From Triglochin maritima (lineage: Eukaryota > Streptophyta > Magnoliopsida > Alismatales > Juncaginaceae), in the NCBI GenBank assembly GCA_963682175.1, contig OY821784.1:34019621-34083620 (forward strand): a stretch of DNA of 64,000 nucleotides, read 5' to 3'. The position numbers and the translations under genes are program-made. Each line of letters starts with the position of its first letter. Positions within the stretch are counted from its first letter, which is position 1. This document shows, piece by piece, positions 11,558 to 23,335 of the stretch. A model generated the notes under the pieces. The model was given only the letters and a program-made list of their open reading frames with translations. It had not been told where the DNA came from and searched no databases.

Positions 11558-12821
11558 ATGTCTTCATTCGATATGTCTTCCGTTCAAAGTCTTCATCATT
11601 TTCATCATCTGATGACGACACTTACGACCAAGTGTTGGACTTCTTAATGGAGTATGTCTCCGAAATGGTGGATCGACAAACTCCACGTCCTAAGAGGCGT
11701 AGAAGGCGAACTAGGAACCCGGATATTTCAGGAGCTTCGTTACCACCGTTTGATTGTCGATTATTTTTCTGACGACCTTGTTTATCTTGACATTATTTTT
11801 AGGAGAAGATTTAGGATGCGAAAGCATGTCTTTCTTCGCATTATGACTGTCGTTGATGCCTATGATGTCTTCTTCCAACGTGTATCGGACGCCACTGGTA
11901 GGATGAGCATCTCTGGCATGAAGAAATGTACCGCGGTGATCCGTATGCTAGCGTACGGTGTAACGACTTATAAGGTCGATGAGTACTTAAGGCTAAGCAA
12001 ATCCATGGCCAGAAACACACTTGGAAAATTCTGTGAAGGTGTCATTAACAACTTTGGCGGTGAGTACCTACGAAGACCTAATGTAAGTGATTTAGCACGA
12101 CTACATCACATTGTGAGCAGTGTGGGTTCCCAGGCATGAGAAGTATCGATTGCATGAACTGGGTGTGGAAAATTAACCAGTTGCATGGAGGGGCCAATAT
12201 CAAGGGCATAGTGGTAATACAACTCTTGTCCTTGAGGCAGTGGTGTTGGCTGACTTATGGATATGACACTCATTTTTGGGCACACCAGGTTCATACAATG
12301 ACTTAAATGTCCTGCACCGATCTCCCTTTTTCGACGGCGTAATGGAAGGACGTGCTCCACCTGCTACTTTTGAGGTTAATGGTTCTAGATATGATGTGTG
12401 ATACTATGTTACAGATGATATTTATCTAAAATGGGCGGCATTCATTCAATCTGTCATTTATCCACAAACACCGAAGCACAAGTTATTTGTTGAACGACAG
12501 GAAGCGGCGTGCAAAGATGTAGAACGTGCATTTGGAGTCTTGCAAGTGCGGTTCGCGATCGTGAAAAAGTCATCTCTTGCATGAAGTAAGGTTGTGCTTA
12601 ACAAAATAATGACAGCTTGCATCATAATGTATAATTTGATAGTGGAGGATGAACGTGACTCCTACTCTAATTTTGGAGATTGGAATGAATTTATTCAAGA
12701 CCAACCTGAAAATTCTATGGACGACCCGTTACGGTATTCCACTGACCGTTTAGTGAATATTAACATCTGTTTGAGAATGAGAGATCAATTACGTGATCGC
12801 ACTACACATTTGAAAATTTAA
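11558..12821 (+). pseudogene. PIF/Harbinger DDE transposase (frameshifted)
   Basis: Plant Harbinger-type transposase (HARBI1-like nuclease) that would cut and integrate the element. The Ser/Asp-rich N-terminus begins near 11558 and passes through at least one frameshift (around 11700) into the helix-turn-helix core at 11654-12139, with RRRFRMRKHVFLRI, a KKCTAVIRMLAYG segment, and DEYLRLSKS. A second shift near 12110 disrupts the GERRGFPGM-like segment before SIDCMNW (first catalytic Asp). Later blocks (12240-12560) are in other frames with stops. The C-terminal block 12594-12821 keeps TACIIMYNLIVEDERD and a good end. It is non-functional as it stands. Similarity to the 54-kb copy is clear in the RRRFRM and ALRMLAYG blocks. 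Confidence 0.87.
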
Positions 12822-13212
12822 ACTGATTTGATCGAGAATATATGACGATTTGGAGGAAATGCGGATTGATGTATTTTTAGCTTTAGTGTTTAAAATTCCA
12901 ATTAATGTACATGTAACGTGGTTTCCTAAATATTAATAATATATTCCTATTTATATATGAATTGTTAATTATAATCGAATGAATTAATTACATTGAGTAA
13001 TTATAATAATGATTCATAATGTAATTTGTTGATTGTTGTGAGAGATTTAGAGAAGAAAATAAAAATAATGACGTCACAACTAACATTGTAGCGTGACTGG
13101 GTGGATTGGATAATGGTTAATGATTTTGTTGGGGAGTTGGATTGTGCTGACGTGGTCGAGAGAGAAAATCGGAAGCCCGGGAAGTACCTGAGCGCCGTTA
13201 ATGATGGCCTAA

Positions 13213-13865
13213 GTACTCCAAAATCAAAATACAAAGACTTGCTTTAAGCCTCTCTGGAAGATTCATACAACTTCCTTTGCAACATCTAAATATGATCAAA
13301 ATCTTTGCTTGATTTTTTCCCCTCCATAAATAATATATCGCGAGAGCCAATGTAAGGTATAGAGACGTACGTACATGTGTTTTCCATAATATATACCTAG
13401 CATGTTTTCGTGATAACTAGTTCACACATACCAAAGTTGGCAGTTCCGAATTGAAACATATAATTTCAATTAAATTGATATGCATATGTGGCTAAGATCA
13501 ATGAGATGATATAATCCGGTCGAGAACAATCAAGTCGTCTTGTTAGACAATACATGTGGGGAATGATCTATCAAATTTAGATTGTGTTACTATTGGTAAC
13601 CCAAATAATGTGAAATTGGACTCGCATGATATTTAAAATTATAACCAATATGGTATTGTTGATAACAAAAAGTCAAGAGCCATTAGCCATATCTGTATGT
13701 GCATGGATATTGCCATGCCATGCATGCAATGCAATATTGCAATGCAATGATGCAAATGGTGCCTTTTGCATATTTAGTCCAAATAAGATCCAAATATGGT
13801 GCAAGTCTCCATGTAAAACTTTATCTAAAAAAGGGGGGTAATAACACAATGGTGAATTTACAAAT
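13213..13865. other. AT-rich intergenic DNA
   Basis: No gene, RNA gene or transposon is recognised. 13700-13760 contains a run of ATGCA/TGCAATG units (simple-sequence-like) which creates a Met/Ala/Cys-rich spurious frame. Confidence 0.5.
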
Positions 13866-14290
13866 TAGTCCCTTAAATTAACAAAATTACAAATCCACTC
13901 CTAACTGTGGATAAAATTGCAACAATATATAAGTTGTAACAATTGATTTGAGAATCGATTATAAATACAAATAGTCCCATTAAATGGACAAATTACAAAT
14001 CCACCCCTAAATGTGGATAAATTGCAACAATATATAAGTTGTATTAATTGATTTGTGAATCAATCTTAAAATACATTTAGTCTCTTTAAATGGACAGATC
14101 ACAAATCCACCTCTTAAATGTGGATAAGTTGCAACAATATACAATTTGTATCAATTGATTTGCAAAATCAATCCTAAAATACAAAGAGTCCACCTAAATG
14201 GACAAAATCAAAAATCCACCTCTCAAGTTGGATAAATTGCAAATACAAATATTTAAAGTTGTAAAATATGTCAACCAACTTTAAAATACG
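13866..14290 (+). repeat. 107-bp tandem repeat, about 3.7 copies
   Basis: Units begin at AGTCCC/AGTCTC boxes at 13866, 13973, 14079 and 14187 (spacing 106-108). Each holds AAATGGACAAATTACAAATCCACC, then GTGGATAA.TTGCAACAATATA and an imperfect inverted AATTGATTTG..AATCAAT. Copies are diverged, with roughly one difference in six to ten bases by eye. There is no coding potential. Confidence 0.85.
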
Positions 14291-14520
14291 AAAACAAATT
14301 TAAAATATAAACATTTACTCTAATACTAAGAGATGATGCACACCAAGTTTGATCTTGGGTTCCTTCTCTCTTATCGTTGGAGTGTCAAAAATTAAAATAC
14401 GGACTACCTTAGTTGTAGGCGAGGATGCACGCCAAGTATGATCCTTGGGTTCCCTCTCTCTTACCGACAATGGAGTCTTCATTTAACAAACCAAATGAAT
14501 AAACTCAAACATAATATTAT

Positions 14521-16400
14521 ACAACACCCTCCTTGTTATGAGGCTAAACTAACTAAAGCTCGACAATCGTCATCATAAAGATGAAGTCGTCCATAAAAGA
14601 AATATATACATAATATTATCCTAAACAAGAGAATAAATTCTTTATAATATTGTCTCTTAAATACGAGACTATACTATATATATATAACCCCTCTGGGTTA
14701 CGATCCTAAACTGACCAAAGCATTATGATATTTGTATCAAAAGAATAATTGTCTAAATAAGTCAAATAAATAATATTTCTCCTAAACAAGAGAATAAACT
14801 GTTTACAATGTCTCCAAAATATGAGACTACCCCATACATAAAGATCCTTCTTAATATTAAGTTGTCTTCACGATAAAGTTGAATTAGCACTAGAACATAT
14901 ACAAATATTCTCCTTAGTTATGAGATTAAACACACTATCGACGCTATTCTAATGTAAGAATTATTGTCGATGTAACAAATACATATAAAATCCCTTCGGG
15001 TTATGAGGCTAAACTGACCAAAATATTTTGATATTTGTATCAAAAGAGATAATTGTCTAAATCAAATCATATACAACTCCTCCTTGTTATGAGTTTAAAC
15101 TAACTAAACCCCATACAAAAATATATACACAATATTCTCCTAAACAAGAGAATAAATTGTTTACAATATTCTCCTAAACGAGAGAATAAACTACTTATAA
15201 TGTCTCCTAAATATGATACTAAACATATATACAAATCCTCCTTGTGATGGGGTTAAACTCATTAATATTAGGTTATCTTCACGGTAAAGTTGAAGCACCA
15301 AAACATATACACAAATCTTTTTCTAGGTTACGAGGCTAAACTAACTATTAGACGATATTCTAATATAAGAATTATCATTGATAAAATAAACATATAAGAT
15401 CCTCCTTGTTATGAAGTTAAACTAACTAAAACCCGACGGTCTTCATCACAAAATCGAGATCGTCTATAAAATCACAAAATGGAGGTCGTCTATAAATGAA
15501 ACAATCACAAATATTCTCCTAGTTAAGAGATTAAACTAACTATTGTGGTGGTATTCTAACATAAGAATCATCGTCGATATAACAAATTTTGCACACAATT
15601 CCCTCCTTGGTTATGAGGCTAAACTAGCATTTGTTCGATAATCTCTTGTAATGAGAAACTCGAACAATAACATACATACTCAAAATTACTCTGATACATA
15701 AGAATATAAACCACAACGATACAATGATCCCTTTCTATCAATGAAGGAATAAATGTCAAATCCCATATGAAACTCAACATATACAATTTCTTCCTAGTTT
15801 ACGAGGCTAAACTAACCATTGGACGATATTCTAATATAAGAATTATCGTTGATAAATTAAACACATGCACAATCCCCTCCTAGGTTACAAGGCTAAACTA
15901 ACCGTTGGGTGATATTACAACAAAAAAACATTATCGTCAATATAACACCATATGTATAAATTTCCTCCATGTTATGAGGTTAAACTGACTAAATCTCGGT
16001 GATCATAGTAAAAACAATCACCATACCAAATCTAAGCGAACAAACTAAACTGCTATGCACGACGATCCCCTTCAAATAAACAAGGGAATAAATCGTCAAA
16101 TCACATATAGAATATATAAGCCAAATGATTACCTTGGTTATGAGATTAAAGCTAATGATGGTTTGATAATATCTCATTATTAGAGATGAACTTGTTGAAC
16201 TATGAAACATATGCTTGAATATCTTTGGACAATAAGCTAAATTACGATAGCAAGATGCTCACTTTAAATATGAAAATGAGCAAACAATCAAGCCCCAAAC
16301 GGCTCAAAACTCAAATTGGCGTAACAATACGGTTCCTTGAAATATAAGAAGGATCAAGCCGTCAAGCTCCAACTCCGAACGAGACTCTATACAAATGTAT
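14521..16400 (+). repeat. array of short hairpin modules with covarying stems
   Basis: About 1.9 kb of noncoding DNA built from recurrent small stem-loops, 4-6 bp stems around mostly 6-9 nt loops, often followed by CTAAACTAAC. Examples: CCTC/GAGG at 14528-14543, GTCTC/GAGAC at 14652-14669 and 14810-14827, TTCTC/GAGAA at 14777-14794, ATTCT/AGAAT at 14946-14961 and 15357-15372, ATTCTC/GAGAAT at 15134-15153 and 15168-15187, CCCTT/AAGGG at 16068-16086. At least 13 units carry a TAAACT-type tail. Stem sequences differ between modules but stay complementary. No ORF, TSD or terminal repeat was found, and the class of the element is unknown. Confidence 0.72.
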
Positions 16401-17615
16401 CATCTCTCAAGTGAACTTAACTGCCATGTACTTCATGATACTAGTTTGTTGTCACCTCTTGATTTCTCATGAAATATGTATCATGCATTTCTCTTTTGTG
16501 CACCATATAAATATGTCAAAGTTCGTGTATTCCTAAATCCAATGAAATGAAATATTGAATTTACATATTTTGTTGTCATTTGTATTTTCTTTACTTAACG
16601 TTAAAAATGGTGGCATGATTCTGACAATAGTGAGACATTCTTCTATACGAAGTTATAAGGTGGGGGATTCCATTATGAATTCTTGAGAGGTCTTCGCAAC
16701 ACCAAAATATATAGTACAAAAGAACAAAAAACCCACGTTAAAACACTGAACATCTTATAACTCAGGAAAATATTTCTAAATTATCCTATCTGAGACTGTT
16801 CTTTAACAACTTAATAAGATTTTTTTTTGGTATTTTAATTTTGAATTGCAATTTAGCATGGGTTTCGTACTTCTAAGTGTATTAATCATGCGTGACTTGC
16901 TTAGATGTTTTCCCTTAGAATTTTTGGGAAGTGAAACCTATGCGGATACATGGAACCGTAGTTGCAATCGACTTATTTCCACTGTCGTTGTTTAAAATTA
17001 ATACAAATGCTAGTTTGGTGTTGTATCAATCAGTTTTACCGATATGATAGGAAAATTTTAATTATGATACTAACATGTTTATCTAAACAAGAGAAATACA
17101 AATTATGACATTTATAAATCTGACAATTGTAAACCTTTTGTTTCTTAATTTTCGTAAATTATTTATTTTTTTAGGATTGCATATGATGCATCAGAAATCA
17201 AAATACAACTTGAAAGATTCTTTTTCCTTATTAAATAATAACGGCTGAGGTTTGTTGTTTAGATTTGAAATATCATGGTGGAATTTAACTTTCTGGAGTT
17301 TAATAGACTAAGGAGGCGATCCTATAATTTAACCAGTCTCTAGTTTAGAGAACAAACTGTCCAAGAGCTGCTCATAAATTTTGAGTTGACATGATGAAAC
17401 TTGTGATTTGTTATTTTTGGAGCTGTAAGGCGTTTTTACCAAGTACAAATTTTAATTCAAGGAGCTCTACTTTATCTGTTTGTTTATAAACATCAACAAA
17501 AAGTCACCTTCAGACTCTGATTGGCCGTTTATAGTCACATTTTTTGCATCCAATCTCATTAATTATTAGAAGAAATTAATCTGAAAAGAATTTGCAACTG
17601 AATTTACTGAGTACA
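16401..17615. other. AT-rich intergenic DNA
   Basis: No gene is recognised. It was searched for the missing first exon of the glutathione peroxidase pseudogene (a start and a DFTVKD-like end) without success. Confidence 0.45.
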
Positions 17616-17620
17616 TCAAA

Positions 17621-19777
17621 TGTAACATCCCGATACAGCGGAAAAATTTAAAAATTCATAATTAAGACAAAGAGCACAATAATCAAAGGCGGGACTGTTA
17701 CTTCTCATAAATAAATAGCGGTGCACCAGAATACATCAGAGTTTGTCAAAATGAATACATGATTACAACAAAACGACAAAGGAAGATAAACGTAATCATG
17801 TTGACCTCAGTGGTCCGACTAGAGGATCCGACTCCAAATGCGCGCGCCCGCCGATCACCACCCCACTGGACCTACTGCGGTCCTGAAAAAGATGCAACAA
17901 CAATGCCTGAGTTTCCAGAAGGAAATCCCGTATGCCAACTCACCTATATATGCATGCATTACACAATTAACCTATCATACTAGTAGCATGTCATGGCATC
18001 GACAGAAATGGAAAACAGTTCCCCCGAAGGGTAAAACGGGACATTAGTCCGACAATCAACAACGAGTCTCCCGAGGAGACCTACTGCAGGCACATGCAAC
18101 CTTACAGCACGCGACATCGCACCCCCCACACGCAGCTACACTACTCAAGGGTTCGGCAGAGAGCCTCTGTCACGCCTGCGCGCCAATAGAATACAGATCT
18201 GCAAATCTCAGTGGTCGGAGCTACAGGGACCAACAGGACCGTCACCCGGAAGGTATAACAACAACATCATCTTGATAGGTGCCCAGTCGAGGAATCAACA
18301 TAGCCGGAACAGCCTCGGCCCAACAATCATCATCGGCGGCACAACCTCGGCGGCATCACCGGCACAGCCTCGGTGGCCCATCACAACGTCCGACACAAGA
18401 TCGGACGGTCCAGACCGAAGTCTGCCAGGTCATCAGGCTCCTCGAGCCGCAAACACCAACCGCGCCGCTATAAAAGCAGGGCAGCGACCTCCGTAGCCCG
18501 TGGGCCGGTAGTCACCTCACCCAACGCCAGTTGCGTGCCCGCACAAACATCAACACTGGGATCCGCGATCTCTCAGGCCTGCTATACTACAAAGTGCCCA
18601 ATCAATCCATCTCAAGTCACGGTCCATACACGGAGGTGACGCGTCCCGAACACCCACACTCTTCCCAACGGCGGTCCCTGGGCAGGCACGAATCACGCAC
18701 CCACCGTCACTTCTCGGCTCACGCACAAGGCGAGGACACGGGTTTCCGTGGACAAAGTTGGCGTTCAAAAAGGGAACCAGGAATTCTGTCCTGGGCCCAA
18801 ACGGTCGACCGGAAGAGGTGATTCGGTCGACCGGTTCCAGAAAGGAATCGGTCGACCGTACTCCTAAAACGGTCTACCGCTGCGCTCAAAACAGAACCCC
18901 CCAACGGTCGAACAAAGGTCTAAAACCGGTCGACCGACCGAGGTCAAAATCCGGAGTCTGGTCAACATCAAAATTGGATCTATCGGTCGACCGACTCAGG
19001 GGTCCCGGTCGACCGAAATCCTACAGGGTCAACCTAGCATTCTACGTCATAAACGGTCGAACGCAACCAACAATCGGTCGAACAAGCATGCAATAAAATC
19101 CAGTACACTTAAATTCCGGTCGAACGACCCAAGGGACCGGTCGACCGACCACAGGCAGAAATGTCCCAACTCACCAGCAAATACGCACTACCGGTCGACC
19201 GCCACAAGGCATCGTCCGACCGGTGAAGGTTAAAGTCGGGTAAAACACTACATTCGGTCGACCGCCCAAAGGGACCGGTCGACCGTTGGTCGTCTTCAAC
19301 CTCGCGCCAGCCGAGGTTTTACGAAGAATCTCGCCGCCGGAGAGGTCTCCGACCTCTCCCGGCCGACCAACACCACCCCTACACTTGGGCTAACGAACAA
19401 ACCACACTAATGAGTCGACATACCTTTCACCCGCGTGAAGTCGACGGTGCCGGAGCTCCTACGCCTCGCCTCCGGTAGACCTCGATCACGCGCCGCGCCG
19501 CGCCTCTCACGCACGAGCACCTTCCTCCATCGCCGGTGTCGCCTCCTCTGGTGCAGCCGAAAAGAGGAAGAGTGAGAACCAAGGTGAGTGAGGAAGAAGA
19601 GTTGGAGAAGAAGAATGGAGGAGAGAAGGTTTTTGCTTTTAAAACAAAACCCAACCCAAGGCAACACTCCCCACCATCCCCTACACTCCTAGCCCATACC
19701 TCCCTTACCTCCCATACCCTCTCACATCAACCCCACCTAATCCGGGATTAACCCTAAACCGGGTTAGGGATTTAACA
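17621..19777 (-). mobile_element. solo LTR of family T, copy T2, TSD TCAAA
   Basis: A 2157-bp segment starts TGTAACATCCC and ends TTTAACA with an exact TCAAA duplication (17616-17620 and 19778-19782). By comparison with T1, where a primer site abuts this start, the LTR lies on the minus strand. About ten GGTCGACCG palindromes and several GGTCGAAC half-forms are packed into 18800-19290. The segment toward 19777 is C/A-rich. Open frames at 18272-18821 and 19407-19751 are by-products of GC-rich LTR DNA. It sits about 270 bp left of the first surviving glutathione peroxidase exon, probably inside that gene's first intron. Confidence 0.9.
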
Positions 19778-20047
19778 TCAAATGAGCTTAACTATCCCCA
19801 ACTTGAGCTTGTTTCTGTAGGTTGTTTTTGGTGATGACATTTATTGAGATTACAATTGCATTGATCTACGAGTCAGAGATGAAATTTGTAATTTAGATTG
19901 GAACCCTGTTTGTTGCCTGTTGTTCTACTAATACATGACTAAGAGCAGAATCTTTATTTATCATTTGTACTTCTTATTTATCATTTGACAATTCTTGCAT
20001 TTCTTGAACTTCTAATTTACATTGGTGTGATCATAAAATTTATTCAG

Positions 20048-23000
20048 GATCTTGATGGGAAGGATGTGTCTCTTTCTAAATTCAAGGGAAAAGTCCTCTT
20101 GGTTGTCAATGTTGCCTCAAGATGGTAATTTTTTGTTCTGACTTCCAACTTGATTTATTCTTCTGCGGCATTATGTAATTTTCCACGGAAATGTTTAAGT
20201 GGATTGACAACATCCAACTATACCGAACTCTCCCATGTGTACGACAAGTACAAGACTCAAGGTAGCTGAATTTGTTTTCACTTTCATATCATATTTACAT
20301 ATGAAAATCATAATTAAATGTTGTTTTTATTCAAAATGACTATATTCTGCATTTTGTTTGGCCTTTTAATATATCATAGAGAAGTTATGTTTTCATTATC
20401 TATTTTATTATTTTGTAGGAACAAGTCGATCTAGTTTAATTTCTCAAGCTTTGGGATCCCTTATTATGATATTTATTTTCATCAATTGGTTTTGTATCCT
20501 CCTCTGACTTTAGAATGCAAACAGTTTCAAATTCTCACTCTATAATGCTTGGCAAACGAATTAGTATTAAATAATTTCATTAATAAAGTTAAAGGAGTTG
20601 AAGTCAAGAAGTTCCAATAAAGTGAACTCATGAAAAATTGTATTAGGCAGTGAATATTTCCATCGAATATGGATGTCTTGGTGATATAAATTTTGTACTA
20701 GCAAATAGCAACACATTGGAATTATTATTTTTGTTCAAATTTCTTGTTTCCTCTTTCATAAAAAAGTTTCATTAGTTATGCAGTTTATTTCTGTCAACCT
20801 TAAGCTTCCAAGATGATTCTTCTCTTTTACAATGATAAATGTGTTATTGTTGTTGGATAAGTTATCCGTGTATGCAGGCTTTGAGATCCTTGTATTTCCT
20901 TGTAACCAATTTGGAGGGCAGGAGCCTGGATCAAACCCAGATATAAAGCAGTTTGCTTGTACAAGGTTTAAGGCCGAGTTCCCTATTTTTGACAAGGTAC
21001 TATGGTTTTGTTTTTCACACAGTAACAACCTTAAAACACCCTGCTAACCTGGTCAATCGCTAGGATAGGTTGATGTCAATGGACCAAGCACTGCTCCAGT
21101 TTACTAGTTCCTGAAATCTAGTTGTGGAGGATTTTTTTGGCTACCTTATAAAATAGAACTTCGAAAAAATTCTGGTCAACAAGTATGGCAAGTGTCACCA
21201 CCTTAAGATCGAGGATGCCCGAGGGTGCGCCATACCGGGCTGAGTTCGTGAGCTTGGAGAATCACAAGGAACTACGAAGCACACAAGGCGAACCAAACGC
21301 GAGCGCATGAGGTTAGCAACGGGTGTAGCCCAAGTACTCCCCTGAGTTTGCAGGGCAAGCACCAAGGAGATTCGAGATGCGCGGCAAAGCGCGTACAAGA
21401 AGGCTAGCAACCGAGGCTACGAACATGGAGTGGAAAGCCTAGTCCAAGGACGTGTGTATAGCACGGGCGCGAGGAAGCAATGCTCGGGCGGCATGCGTGC
21501 GCATGGGGCACATGCATGGGCGAGCAAGGCGAAGGCACGAATGTTTTAAAGCCTATAGTGTGATTGGTGGCTTGGAGCGTGGGGCGTGTGGAAAATCACC
21601 AAGACTTGGAGTCCGGGGACATCCAAGTGAAGGTCAGAGTGCATCAGCAAGCAAGGCGCGTGCATAGCACTTGGGAAGTGCAAGAGCACGTACTAAGCAT
21701 GACCCGGGCAACACTTAGGCGCGCCATAGAGGCGGGTACAAGCGGGCAATGCGAGGGTTGGAGGCGCAGGAGCTTGGGAGGCTAAAGACCAGGAGTCAAC
21801 ACAAAGTCAACACAACTGACCAAGCGAGGATCGTAGTCAACACGAGTCAACGTCAGTCAACTGGTGGTGGATGGTGCGGGCCGATGAGGACTATCCATGG
21901 GCGAAGCGGGGACCGAGATAGGTGACCAGGCAAGGCGTGGGCAACCCGACAATGGCGTGGAGACCAAGTCAAGGGAGGAATGCTATATTCATGGAAAGGA
22001 GACGGTTATGGACTTGGTCCACAAACCGAAGGAAGAAAGAGGCGTGGGCTGAAAGGGTCAGCCTCAATATGGCGCATATCTTCCTTACATGTGGGTATTC
22101 AGTTTGGAAGGATGAGTAAAAATCGGTTGTGCATATATTCCTTGGAAATAGGAATCGAAGATGCATATCCTTAAAGATAGGATTCGGTTGTGGAACGGGT
22201 CCATAACCGAACGGGAGAAGCACGAGGGATTTGAACGGGTCAAACCCCACTTGCGCAATTTTCCATTCTTGGGGACGGTTTTGAAGAGATTTGTTCCAGC
22301 AAAATACAACATGTCTCCCACGATTTTAGCCAGACTAAACTGAAGGGTTCAGTTATGACAAAGTGACACCTATATGTGGGAATTAATCTTGATGGAGGAA
22401 GAGTTTGGAATGATTCCTAATGATTAATTCAGCCACGTTAATTACCGAGTTATGGGGGAGAATAGAGAGCTATTCTCTTGCAACCGAAGGAAGGTGGGTT
22501 GGGAGGCATCCAACCGTGCTACAAAGTAGGACTTTGAGCACTATATAAAGGGGACGCCTCCCATAGGTTCAACATACCATCATATGGTTTTCAGCATATG
22601 TTCCATCATCGTTAGTTTGACTTTAGATTTGGACGTGAGAGAGTTTCCTTGAGAAAAAGAAACTTGTGAGCGTGAGATCTATTGTAATCCCTTTGGGACG
22701 TTTTCTTATATACATTTATAAAAGAGATTGTTCCGCCACCATCTATCTTTCAGTATTCTTGTGAGGGGAACTTGAGACGTTTTGAGAGGATTGTGCAACC
22801 TTAGTTTCCGCGTGTGCTTGTTGTGGGGGTTATTCCGCTAGTTCCCAACTCTGAGGGTAACCGAAGAGTTGTGTGGTTGTGTTGGTGTTTTCGGCTATTC
22901 GTTGCGGGGATAGAGCGTTTGGTTGGACCAAAACTCGAAAAAGTTGGAATTTGAGAGTCTCTAACAGACTCCTAACACAAAGGGTGTAGAGAGATATCCA

Positions 23001-23335
23001 CCAACAACCTCACCATTCCAAATTGAGGTATGTTTCACCATTATGCCTTCAACTAATTCCATCTACTTGTTTTCCGCAATACCTTTCCATTGTTTTTCGG
23101 TGCAAAAGTTGACAAGATAAAATGTTATTTGTTACTACCAATCTGCCTCAGCATGCCCATCTATCATGTTCTTCTTATGCCATTCCTATTTACTTGAAAT
23201 ACAATTGAACAGGAAAGCACAACCTTTTGTAGTAGAAGTATTGGTTGAAGTGGTTGTTTTCCAATTCCTTTGGTTATCTTCTCATAGTTTTTTCCTTTGT
23301 GGCAGAAGGATATCAAGAAACTCCTTGCAGCATGA
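20048..23335 (+). pseudogene. phospholipid hydroperoxide glutathione peroxidase (GPX), disrupted
   Basis: Plant GPX reduces lipid peroxides using thioredoxin. Recognisable exons: 20048-20124 (DLDGKDVSLSKFKGK, LLVVNVAS), 20200-20261 (CGLT then SNYTEL, with the catalytic Cys codon split across the intron), 20878-20996 ([14 protein letters not shown] with the catalytic Gln, then FACTRFKAE), 21069-21192, 22980-23027 (ERYPPTTSPFQIE) and 23306-23335 (KDIKKLLAA, stop). Phases agree over the first three. Lesions: TAG replaces the Gln after APVY (about 21103), TAG replaces the Trp codon expected before NFEK, and a 1.8-kb solo LTR splits the exon between NKYGK and VERYPP. Exon 1 was not found. The catalytic Trp is among the lost residues, so this is a dead gene, although the first exons look little decayed. 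Confidence 0.9.
21193..22979 (+). mobile_element. solo LTR inserted in a GPX exon
   Basis: About 1.79 kb starting TGTCACCACC right after a GPX AAG codon and ending ...CCTAACACA just before GPX coding resumes. The flanks GCAAG (21188-21192) and CAAAG (22978-22982) resemble a decayed 5-bp duplication. The right end could be 22977 or 22979. A TATAAAGG box near 22543-22550 (CTATATAAAGGGG) and downstream T/G-rich DNA fit a plus-strand LTR. No gag or pol is present. The left third is GC-rich, unlike its neighbours. Confidence 0.75.

Larger units (their letters stand above)
9246..13209. mobile_element. PIF/Harbinger (Pong-like) transposon, decayed, TSD TAA
   Basis: A 3964-bp element flanked by TAA at 9243-9245 and 13210-13212, the TWA-type duplication expected of PIF/Harbinger. 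The ends are imperfect inverted repeats: left GGCCTCCATT, right (reverse complement) GGCCATCATT, with patchy matches beyond. Two divergent genes are recognisable: a reverse-strand Myb/SANT-like ORF1 and a forward DDE transposase, separated by a 73-bp minisatellite. Both carry frameshifts and stops, so the copy is not autonomous. A G-tract hairpin lies at 9365-9398 and an inverted GGGCGCC motif flanks 9275-9370. Edges rest on TSD plus short TIRs, so they are good but not certain. Confidence 0.8.

Noticed and set aside
14521..16400. CRISPR-like array
   Set aside because: Spacing and repeats are too variable, stems change, and the context is a plant nuclear genome with no cas genes.
18272..19096. 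Overlapping Arg/Pro/Ser-rich ORFs in T2
   Set aside because: Long frames are expected in GC-rich LTR DNA. They conflict with each other and are not conserved in T1 or T3.
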